DNA from: Pseudomonadota bacterium
Lineage (GTDB): Bacteria; Desulfobacterota; Syntrophia; Syntrophales; JADFWA01
DNA: 5,367 bases
Assembly (NCBI GenBank): GCA_030596145.1
Contig: JAUVKS010000145.1
Coordinates: 1-5,367, forward strand
Direction of reading: 5' to 3'
The notes beneath the pieces were generated by a model. The model saw only the letters and a list, made by a program, of their open reading frames with translations, was not told where the DNA came from and searched no databases. A program made the position numbers and the translations under genes. This document shows positions 1 to 5,105 of the stretch, piece by piece; the first letter of the stretch is position 1; every line of letters starts with the position of its first letter.

Positions 1-67
1 AAGACTTTATTACCTGAGGGAACTAACGGGCAAAAAGGCAAGGATAAAGGAACTTGGCAGAAGATGA
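1..67 (+). CDS. rplS: 50S ribosomal protein L19, C-terminal end (partial)
   Basis: This is the last 21 codons of a gene cut by the left edge. Read from base 2, the frame gives RLYYLRELTGKKARIKELGR, then Arg, then TGA at 65-67. The pattern of aromatic residues plus 'LReLtGKkARIkE' is the typical basic C-terminus of bacterial L19, a protein at the 30S-50S interface of the large subunit. The neighbours support this, because rplS followed by rnhB is a common bacterial gene order. The reading frame overlaps the possible TTG start of rnhB (54) by 14 bases and ends one base before rnhB's alternative ATG (69). It is too short for standard gene callers, but the identification is good because sequence and synteny agree. 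Confidence 0.87.
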   Translation, partial: RLYYLRELTGKKARIKELGRR

Positions 68-653
68 AATGCATGGATTTGAACTGCGTGCCCGATGGCT
101 TGGTTTTGACGCGATTGCCGGCGTAGATGAGGCCGGAAGGGGGCCTCTCGCAGGCCCCGTTGTCGCGGCAGCGGTAATCTTCCCTTCAGGTTACACAAAC
201 GGGGAGATCAGAGACTCGAAAAAGCTGACTCCCCTGAAAAGAGAAACTCTGTACAAAATAATAAGAAGTGACGCCATTTCCGTTGGTCTGGGCGCTATAG
301 AAGCTTCTACCATAGACAGGATCAATATTCTCCAGGCAACACTGGCTGCAATGAAAACGGCCGTTTTGAATCTCTCCCCCCAACCGGATTATCTCCTCAT
401 AGACGGAACAAATAATATCGACATCCCCATCCCGCAGGAAACAATTATCAGGGGAGATTCCCTGAGTGTTTCCGTGGCAGCCGCTTCCATAATAGCCAAG
501 GTATTAAGAGACCAGCTCATGGACAGATATCATGTCCTGTACCCCCAGTATAACTTCCTCAAGAATAAGGGATATGGCACAAAGGAACATCGAGAGGCAG
601 TGAAAAAACATGGCCGATGCAAGATCCACAGGAGATCTTTCAGGATCAAATAA
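54..653 (+). CDS. rnhB: Ribonuclease HII
   Basis: RNase HII is a cytoplasmic endonuclease that cuts the RNA strand of RNA-DNA hybrids and starts removal of single ribonucleotides misincorporated in DNA. The 199-residue product has the family's usual length and motifs: AGVDEAGRGPLAGPVV (residues 22-37, with the metal-binding Asp25/Glu26), RDSKKLT (53-59), LLIDG with Asp117, RGDS with Asp135, AAASIIAKVLRD (142-153), and a C-terminal NKGYGTKEHREA...HRRSF. These correspond to the four carboxylates Asp16, Glu17, Asp108 and Asp126 of E. coli RNase HII. The start is ambiguous. TTG at 54 has AGGA about 9 bases upstream and overlaps rplS by 14 bases. ATG at 69 gives a 194-residue protein (MHGFEL...) with the short N-terminus more usual in the family, but a less well placed ribosome site. 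The 3' end overlaps yraN by 44 bases. Nothing looks broken. Confidence 0.96.
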   Translation: MAEDEMHGFELRARWLGFDAIAGVDEAGRGPLAGPVVAAAVIFPSGYTNGEIRDSKKLTPLKRETLYKIIRSDAISVGLGAIEASTIDRINILQATLAAMKTAVLNLSPQPDYLLIDGTNNIDIPIPQETIIRGDSLSVSVAAASIIAKVLRDQLMDRYHVLYPQYNFLKNKGYGTKEHREAVKKHGRCKIHRRSFRIK

Positions 654-1008
654 CATAGAGAAGGGCAAAAAAGGGGAAGATATAGCGGCCGCCTGCCTGC
701 GAAAAGAAGGCTACAGGATCATCGAGAGAAATTACAGATGTCTTTATGGAGAGGTCGACATTATCGCCATGGATGCCGGAGATGTAGTCTTTATCGAGGT
801 AAAGAGCAGGAAATCGGACAATTTCGGCTCACCTGAAGAAGCAGTCAACATAATCAAACAGAGGAAAATTTCAAAAGTGGCGCTCAACTATCTGCAGAAA
901 AAGGGACTTACCGACCACAACGCGAGATTTGACATTGTGGCTATAAGATTCATGCCGCAGGGTAACCGGGTGAAAATCATAAAAAACGCCTTTGACCTGG
1001 GATGTTGA
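610..1008 (+). CDS. yraN: YraN/UPF0102 family putative endonuclease-like protein
   Basis: This is a small (132-residue) member of the YraN/UPF0102 family, whose fold is related to PD-(D/E)XK nucleases and whose physiological role is unsettled. Visible family motifs are KGKKGEDIAAACL (about residues 18-30), YRIIERNYRCLYGEVDIIA (35-53, with the conserved Glu and Asp of 'GEvDiI') and VVFIEVKSR (about 59-67, with the E-x-K half of the nuclease-type active site). These are followed by GSPEEAV and, near the C-terminus, RFDIVAI. ATG 610 is the only possible start, because an in-frame TGA lies at 601-603. The gene begins inside rnhB in another frame (44-base overlap), and only a weak GAGG lies about 13 bases upstream, so translation is probably coupled to rnhB. 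The order rnhB-yraN-rsmI is common in bacteria. Family assignment is firm; substrate and function cannot be read from the sequence. Confidence 0.93.
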   Translation: MADARSTGDLSGSNNIEKGKKGEDIAAACLRKEGYRIIERNYRCLYGEVDIIAMDAGDVVFIEVKSRKSDNFGSPEEAVNIIKQRKISKVALNYLQKKGLTDHNARFDIVAIRFMPQGNRVKIIKNAFDLGC

Positions 1009-1020
1009 TCGAGAACCGTC

Positions 1021-1881
1021 ATGCAAAAAGGAATATTATACATTGTTTCCACTCCCATAGGTAATCTGGAGGATATAACCCTGCGTGCTATCCGCATCCT
1101 GAGGGAAGTCCGGCTGATCGCCGCGGAAGATACGCGCAGGACAAGAATACTGCTCAACGCCTACCAGATTGACACACCCCTTACAAGTCTCCACGACCGG
1201 AACGAGCTGAAAAAGTGCATCCATTTGATAGCCAGACTGAATGAGGGGATGGACATAGCCTATGTCTCCGACGCCGGCACACCTGGAATATCCGATCCGG
1301 GGTATATCTTCGTTAAACAGGCCATTTCTGAATCCATCAGGGTTGTCCCTGTCCCAGGACCGGTCGCCGCGGTCGCCGCTCTTAACGTCTCCGGTCTTCC
1401 CATGGGCAGTTTCGTCTTCTTCGCGTTCCTGCCCTCCCGCCACGGAAAGAGAAGACATCTGCTGGAATCCATCAAAGAAGAAACAAAGACAATGGTGTTC
1501 TACGAATCACCCAACCGACTTGTAGCTGCCCTTCAGGATATCAATGAAATTCTCGGTGACAGACAGATTGCCGTATCCAGGGAATTGACAAAGATATACG
1601 AAGAAACACTGCGCGGCACTGTAAGTGAGATCAGTGAATCTCTCCGGGGAAAGAAGATAAAAGGAGAAATCACGCTGGTAATTTCGGGAGCCACAACCAA
1701 TCACGCAGGCCGATCCTCAGACGAAATACGGGCAAAATTTCAGGAAGCAAGAAAAGACCCCTCCTCCTCCACCAGAGATATCATAGATGCCCTCTCGGAA
1801 GAAATGGACATGCCGAGAAAAGAAATATACAGACAAGTTCTTGATTTCATAAAGGAAAGCTCGAATAACGAAGCATCCTAA
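1021..1881 (+). CDS. rsmI: 16S rRNA (cytidine(1402)-2'-O)-methyltransferase RsmI
   Basis: RsmI uses S-adenosylmethionine to methylate the 2'-O of C1402 in the decoding centre of 16S rRNA; with RsmH it produces m4Cm1402. The 286-residue product has the expected length and the TetPyrrole-methylase-type fold signatures: YIVSTPIGNLEDITLRA (7-23), AAEDTRRT (34-41), SLHDRNE (56-62), YVSDAGTPGISDPG (81-94), VPVPGPVAAVAALNVSGLP (about 109-127), VFYESPNR and SRELTKIYEETLRGT. The rest forms the family's C-terminal extension, ending in a charged stretch. ATG 1021 lies 12 bases after the yraN stop with only a weak purine-rich sequence (GAGAA) before it, which fits read-through translation from the upstream genes. 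It is the last gene of the operon in this window. No hairpin-plus-U-run terminator was found downstream, only pyrimidine-rich DNA. Confidence 0.97.
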   Translation: MQKGILYIVSTPIGNLEDITLRAIRILREVRLIAAEDTRRTRILLNAYQIDTPLTSLHDRNELKKCIHLIARLNEGMDIAYVSDAGTPGISDPGYIFVKQAISESIRVVPVPGPVAAVAALNVSGLPMGSFVFFAFLPSRHGKRRHLLESIKEETKTMVFYESPNRLVAALQDINEILGDRQIAVSRELTKIYEETLRGTVSEISESLRGKKIKGEITLVISGATTNHAGRSSDEIRAKFQEARKDPSSSTRDIIDALSEEMDMPRKEIYRQVLDFIKESSNNEAS

Positions 1882-2020
1882 CATCTTCTTTTTCCAATCT
1901 ATCCTTTCCCATCTCTTATTATACATTACCGTAGATTGCAGGTTAAAAAGTGTCTCATTTTGTTATAGAAAAATTATTCAACCGTATATTAACATACATT
2001 TTTCTGTTTTCTTTCCGGGA

Positions 2021-2049
2021 TTGACTACTCGGGGACAGGTTATTATAAT
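2021..2049 (+). promoter_or_regulatory. Sigma-70-type promoter of cfa
   Basis: TTGACT at 2021-2026 (one mismatch to the -35 consensus TTGACA) is separated by exactly 17 bases from TATAAT at 2044-2049 (perfect -10 consensus). Transcription would start near 2056, giving a leader of about 30 bases before the ATG at 2088. The promoter sits in the AT-rich gap between rsmI and cfa and faces cfa, so it probably makes cfa a separate unit. The boxes and spacing are seen directly; activity is inferred. Confidence 0.8.
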
Positions 2050-2074
2050 GTCTTCGGAGGGCAGCAGGGAGATT

Positions 2075-2081
2075 GAGGGGG
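2075..2081 (+). promoter_or_regulatory. Ribosome binding site that fixes the cfa start at ATG 2088
   Basis: GAGGGGG lies 6 bases before ATG 2088, ideal Shine-Dalgarno spacing. A longer in-frame start exists at TTG 2073, but that codon overlaps this site. Its own upstream options are an AGGGA only 2 bases away or a GGAGGG 11 bases away. The ATG is therefore preferred, which also gives an N-terminus without the odd extra five residues. Confidence 0.7.
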
Positions 2082-2087
2082 ATTATC

Positions 2088-3203
2088 ATGGAAACTTTCA
2101 AACAACAGGTAGAAAAACTCCTTGGTGAGGCGGATGTAAAGATTAACGGTTCTCGTCCCTGGGATATCAGGGTACATGATGAAGAATTATATCAGAGGGC
2201 TCTTTCTCAAGGCTCCATGGGCCTCGGCGAGGCCTATATGGATGGCTGGTGGGACTGTGATAAGCTCGATGAGTTCTTCAATAAGATCCTATCCGGAGAA
2301 TTAAATGAGAAGGTCAAGGATTGGAAAATAGTCATTCAACATCTAAGGGCAAGCTTCCTCAACCTGCAGAAGAAATCAAAGGCGTTTCATATTGGCGAGC
2401 ACCACTATGATATGGGAAATGAACTCTATAAATCGATGCTCGATAAACGTTTGACTTATACATGTGCCTACTGGAAAGACACAACGACGCTCGATCAGGC
2501 GCAGGAAGCTAAACTCGATCTCGTGGCCGGAAAGATAGGCCTGAAAGAGGGAATGAAGATTCTTGACGTCGGCTGTGGCTGGGGAAGTTTTGCCAGGTAT
2601 GCCGCTGAAAAATATGGTGCCGAGGTTGTCGGTATCACCGTTTCAAAAGAACAGGTAAGGCTCGGGAGAGAGCTGTGCAGTGGACTCCCCGTAGAGATAA
2701 GATTGCAGGATTATCGGGATGTTGATGAAAATTTTGATCATATCGTCTCCCTGGGCATGATTGAACACGTTGGACAGAAGAATTATCGAACATTCATGGC
2801 GATGGTTCACCGTTGCCTGAAGGATGCCGGGTTGTTTTTTTTGCAGACCATAGGCGGCAACAGATCTGTCAAAAAATGTGATCCCTGGATTGAAAAATAT
2901 ATTTTTCCGAACAGCATGATACCTTCAATAAAACAACTCGCAAAATCCTTTGAAGGTTTGTTTGTTGTGGAAGACTGGAAGAATTACGGGACAGACTATG
3001 ACAGGACATTAATGGCATGGTTTGAAAACTTTGACAGAAACTGGGACAATATAAAGCATATCTACGATAAATACTTCTATCGTATGTGGAAATATTACTT
3101 ACTCTCCTGCGCGGGATCATTCCGGGCGCGTAAGAATCAACTGTGGCAAATAGTACTTTCGAAAAAGGGCATGAAAAACGGTTGGGGAATTTATACTAAA
3201 TGA
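2088..3203 (+). CDS. cfa: Cyclopropane-fatty-acyl-phospholipid synthase
   Basis: The enzyme transfers a methylene group from S-adenosylmethionine onto cis double bonds of acyl chains in membrane phospholipids, acting at the inner face of the membrane; cyclopropane lipids usually protect against acid, solvent or stationary-phase stress. From ATG 2088 the product has 371 residues (E. coli Cfa 382) and aligns by eye along its whole length. An N-terminal domain (about 1-95) has INGSRPWDIRV and GSMGLGEAYMDGWWDCDKLDEFF, and a linker carries GEHHYDMGNELY. The methyltransferase domain has TYTCAYWKD with Cys126 (E. coli Cys139), ILDVGCGWG (158-166, SAM binding), SLGMIEHVG with Glu226 (E. coli Glu239), DPWIEKYIFPN, TDYDRTLMAW with Tyr304 (E. 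coli Tyr317) and LLSCAGSFRAR with Cys341 (E. coli Cys354). The oddity is FLQTIGG: Gln253 (CAG at 2844-2846) replaces E. coli His266, a bicarbonate-site residue. The gene has its own strong promoter and is convergent with the fatty-acid operon on the other strand. Confidence 0.96.
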   Translation: METFKQQVEKLLGEADVKINGSRPWDIRVHDEELYQRALSQGSMGLGEAYMDGWWDCDKLDEFFNKILSGELNEKVKDWKIVIQHLRASFLNLQKKSKAFHIGEHHYDMGNELYKSMLDKRLTYTCAYWKDTTTLDQAQEAKLDLVAGKIGLKEGMKILDVGCGWGSFARYAAEKYGAEVVGITVSKEQVRLGRELCSGLPVEIRLQDYRDVDENFDHIVSLGMIEHVGQKNYRTFMAMVHRCLKDAGLFFLQTIGGNRSVKKCDPWIEKYIFPNSMIPSIKQLAKSFEGLFVVEDWKNYGTDYDRTLMAWFENFDRNWDNIKHIYDKYFYRMWKYYLLSCAGSFRARKNQLWQIVLSKKGMKNGWGIYTK

Positions 3204-3243
3204 CACAACCAAGGCAGCCCGGCCTGATTATGGTCCCGCAAAA

Positions 3244-4152
3244 TTACTTCAACAGTGGGCTCAACTCGCCAAACATTGTCATAAGCTGATCAAAGTATTT
3301 TGGATTTTCGAGGCTCATAATCTTGTCCCAATTCTCCATAATCTCCTCGGGAGCAGGAATTCTCTCACCATCCGAGAGTATCGTGCCCGGACCGGTCATT
3401 ATCGCGCTCCTGCTGTAATAACCAAGAATGGCATTGATCATAACTCCGGAGTCCTCACACTGTTCGGAACACATGTAGAGTACCAGAGGGGTGATGAAAT
3501 CCGGTTTCATCCTGGCAAAAAGGTCGGGCGGCAGAACATCTTCCGTAAGCCGTGAAGCGGCAAGGGGAACAAGAACATTGGTCTTGATATTATACTTAGC
3601 CCCCTCAAACTTCAACACATTGGCAAACCCGGCAAGAGCCATCTTTGCTGAAGCGTAGTTGCTCTGACCGAAGTTCCCGAACAGGCCGGCGCCCGAAGTT
3701 GTCATGATAATCCTTCCATAACCGTTCTCACGCATATTTATAAAGGCAGGTCTCGTAACACAGTAGGCCCCCTTCAGGTGGACACCCACAACGGCATCCC
3801 AGTTTTCCTCCTCCATCTTGTGAAAAGCACCGTCCCGGAGAATACCCGCGTTATTCACGAGTATATCAACCTTGCCGAACGCGTCGATGGCTGTCCGGAC
3901 AATATTCTCTCCACCTTCAACAGTTGCCACGTTATCATAGTTCGGCACCGCCTCACCGCCGAGTACTTTTATCTCTTCAACAACCTTATTTGCCGCCGCG
4001 CTATCCGACCCGACTCCATCCCTTGTACCGCCAAGATCGTTTATCACTACCTTCGCCCCTCTCTTCGCAAATTCAAGGGCGTGACATTTACCCAAGCCGG
4101 AGCCGGCACCGGTTACAATAGCAACTCTGCCTGTAAAATCAATCTTCGACAT
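3244..4152 (-). CDS. SDR-family (3R)-hydroxyacyl-CoA dehydrogenase, MFE-2/HSD17B4-like
   Basis: This 302-residue classical short-chain dehydrogenase should oxidise (3R)-3-hydroxyacyl-CoA to 3-ketoacyl-CoA. Visible motifs are TGAGSGLG (14-21, dinucleotide binding), Asp39 in VINDLGG (an acid at the end of beta-2, suggesting NAD rather than NADP), NNAGILRD (100-107), and catalytic Ser153 with Tyr166-x-x-x-Lys170 in NYASAKMAL. The stretches NDLGGTRDGVGSDS, YGRIIMTTSGAGLFGNFGQ and ASRLTEDVLPPDLFARMKP...PLVLYMC closely recall the dehydrogenase domain of peroxisomal multifunctional enzyme 2. The roughly 60-residue C-terminal tail after the Rossmann core, including EEIMENWDKIMSLENP, also resembles that family. 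ATG 4152 has AAGGAGG 10 bases upstream. It is the last gene of the operon, 27 bases after the hydratase stop, and its stop lies 40 bases from that of cfa. An SDR of another 3-oxoacyl reductase class is possible but fits less well. Substrate chain length cannot be read. Confidence 0.9.
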   Translation of the reverse strand: MSKIDFTGRVAIVTGAGSGLGKCHALEFAKRGAKVVINDLGGTRDGVGSDSAAANKVVEEIKVLGGEAVPNYDNVATVEGGENIVRTAIDAFGKVDILVNNAGILRDGAFHKMEEENWDAVVGVHLKGAYCVTRPAFINMRENGYGRIIMTTSGAGLFGNFGQSNYASAKMALAGFANVLKFEGAKYNIKTNVLVPLAASRLTEDVLPPDLFARMKPDFITPLVLYMCSEQCEDSGVMINAILGYYSRSAIMTGPGTILSDGERIPAPEEIMENWDKIMSLENPKYFDQLMTMFGELSPLLK

Positions 4153-4179
4153 ATTCCGCTCCCCTCCTTATCATTCCCG

Positions 4180-4614
4180 CTAATCCCTGTTCGGCAGAGA
4201 CGCCTCGAAATGACCTATTATCTTGACATCTTCGTTTTCATCCCTGGCTACAACCTCACAGAAGATAATGTTTTCCCCATTCTCCACGCGTTTATCCAAC
4301 ACCTTACCGGTAATACTGATAGTGCTTCCCGGTTTCGTCATCCCAGAAAAGCGCACTCCGAATTTTTTCAGGTACTTCTTCGGAACCCAGCCGGTAATCG
4401 CCTGGCCCACAAACCCCATGATCAGCATGCCATGCGCTATGACACCATTCTTCATACCAACCGCCCTGGCAAAATCATCGTCCGTATGGAGAGGATTGAA
4501 ATCGCCCGATGCCCCCGCATACATCACATGCTGAAGCTTCTGAAGAGGTCCCTTAACCAGTTCGGGCATGTCGTCTCCCACGTGGATATCTTCATAAAAT
4601 AGTTCCTGTGTCAT
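4180..4614 (-). CDS. MaoC-like (R)-specific enoyl-CoA hydratase, catalytic hot-dog subunit
   Basis: This 144-residue single hot-dog-fold protein is expected to hydrate trans-2-enoyl-CoA to (3R)-hydroxyacyl-CoA. The hydratase-2 motif is complete: YAGASGDFNPLHTDDDFA, with catalytic Asp38 and His43, followed by GVIAHGMLIMGFVGQ. FSGMTKPGSTISITGKV, about 40 residues on, matches the later beta strands of MaoC proteins. The start is set at ATG 4614 because AGGAGG (4621-4626) lies exactly 6 bases before it. A longer in-frame ATG at 4638 would add eight basic residues (MRGNRRVV), place the start inside the preceding gene and ignore that site. The Shine-Dalgarno overlaps the TAG stop of the upstream maoC-like gene (4625-4627), so the two are probably translated as a coupled pair, as expected for partners in a heterodimer. 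The dehydrogenase that would use its product is encoded next. Confidence 0.9.
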   Translation of the reverse strand: MTQELFYEDIHVGDDMPELVKGPLQKLQHVMYAGASGDFNPLHTDDDFARAVGMKNGVIAHGMLIMGFVGQAITGWVPKKYLKKFGVRFSGMTKPGSTISITGKVLDKRVENGENIIFCEVVARDENEDVKIIGHFEASLPNRD

Positions 4615-4619
4615 GACAA

Positions 4620-4626
4620 CCCTCCT
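4620..4626 (-). promoter_or_regulatory. Ribosome binding site of the catalytic MaoC-like gene, overlapping the previous stop
   Basis: On the minus strand the site reads AGGAGGG and is followed by TTGTC and then ATG at 4614. It shares bases with the TAG stop codon (4625-4627) of the upstream hot-dog gene. This decides the start at 4614 rather than 4638 and suggests translational coupling. Confidence 0.75.
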
Positions 4627-5074
4627 ATTTCCTCTCAATTATCAACGATCTCGCCTTCGCGACATCCTCGCCCATCTGGTTTTTGTACCGCACTTCCAGG
4701 GTAACCATATCCATTTTGGAACCGGACTTGCTCTCCTTTTCCTCGATGTTTATCACCCTGGGCGTCCCGGTGATGATATCTCCCGGATATATCTGCTGGT
4801 AATATTCGTATTCTTCCTCACCGTGCAGCACCATCATAAAATTGATCTTCAGATCGTTAATAATGGCGGGCATCTTGTCACACCACATCATGGGAACGAC
4901 CAGAAATGTTGGAGGAGCGGGTGTATCTTTATACCCTTCCGCAATAGCTGCTTCTTTATCCAGATAGATAGGATTAGGGTCACCGATCGCTTTCGCAAGC
5001 TCCCTGATTTTGCCTCGTTCCACTTCCCATATAATCGGCGAATACTCCGTGCCGACTTTTGATAAATCAGCCAT
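4625..5074 (-). CDS. MaoC-like hot-dog protein, probable non-catalytic hydratase subunit (FAS1-DH/MaoC_N type)
   Basis: This 149-residue hot-dog-fold protein resembles the N-terminal half of hydratase 2 and the non-catalytic subunits of heterodimeric MaoC hydratases. Visible landmarks are VERGKIRELAKAIGDPNPIYLDKEAA (about 18-43), DTPAPPTFLVV (about 49-59), LHGEEEYEYYQQIYPGDIITGTPRV (about 83-107) and a terminal LEVRYKNQMGEDVAKARSLIIE. At the position of the catalytic D-x-N-P-x-H motif it reads GDPNPIY, so Asp32 is kept but the His is Tyr37; this is typical of the structural, substrate-binding partner. It probably pairs with the protein encoded immediately downstream (10-base gap), as in HadAB or ChsH1/ChsH2. 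ATG 5074 has GGAGG at 5081-5085, 6 bases upstream, which makes the start secure. It lies 31 bases after the thiolase stop. The acyl substrate is unknown. Confidence 0.87.
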   Translation of the reverse strand: MADLSKVGTEYSPIIWEVERGKIRELAKAIGDPNPIYLDKEAAIAEGYKDTPAPPTFLVVPMMWCDKMPAIINDLKINFMMVLHGEEEYEYYQQIYPGDIITGTPRVINIEEKESKSGSKMDMVTLEVRYKNQMGEDVAKARSLIIERK

Positions 5075-5080
5075 AGACTA

Positions 5081-5088
5081 CCTCCCTT
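5081..5088 (-). promoter_or_regulatory. Ribosome binding site of the non-catalytic MaoC-like gene
   Basis: On the minus strand AAGGGAGG (5088 to 5081) ends 6 bases before ATG 5074. It is a near-ideal Shine-Dalgarno site and confirms the start. No promoter is visible in the 31-base gap after the thiolase gene, which supports co-transcription. Confidence 0.7.
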
Positions 5089-5105
5089 CTGGGTGTATTT
5101 TTACA

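Noticed and set aside
1036..1458. A minus-strand open frame (140 codons) inside rsmI.
   Set aside because: It is fully contained in the well-supported rsmI gene, with no recognisable motif and no ribosome site.
1882..1965. A possible terminator for the rplS-rsmI operon in the pyrimidine-rich stretch after rsmI.
   Set aside because: There are T-rich runs but no GC stem before them, so an intrinsic terminator cannot be supported.
1960..1990. A second candidate promoter upstream of cfa (TTGTTA 1960-1965 and TATATT 1985-1990).
   Set aside because: The 19-base spacer and two mismatched boxes in AT-rich DNA are weak compared with the near-consensus promoter at 2021-2049.
3180..3243. A possible bidirectional terminator between the convergent cfa and SDR genes (GGTTG 3180-3184 with CAACC 3206-3210, and a GC-rich GGCAGCCCGGCC patch).
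   Set aside because: The stem is only 5 bp with a 21-base loop, the GC-rich patch does not form a good hairpin, and no T-run follows on either strand.
3778..4602. A long plus-strand open frame (274 codons) opposite the SDR and catalytic MaoC-like genes.
   Set aside because: It is antisense to two genes with clear family motifs and good ribosome sites. Its translation shows no recognisable domain, and it spans the gap between two real genes without a sensible start signal.
4613..5062. A plus-strand open frame (149 codons) opposite the non-catalytic MaoC-like gene.
   Set aside because: It mirrors the real minus-strand gene almost exactly, and its protein is a His- and Phe-rich composition typical of a reverse-strand shadow.
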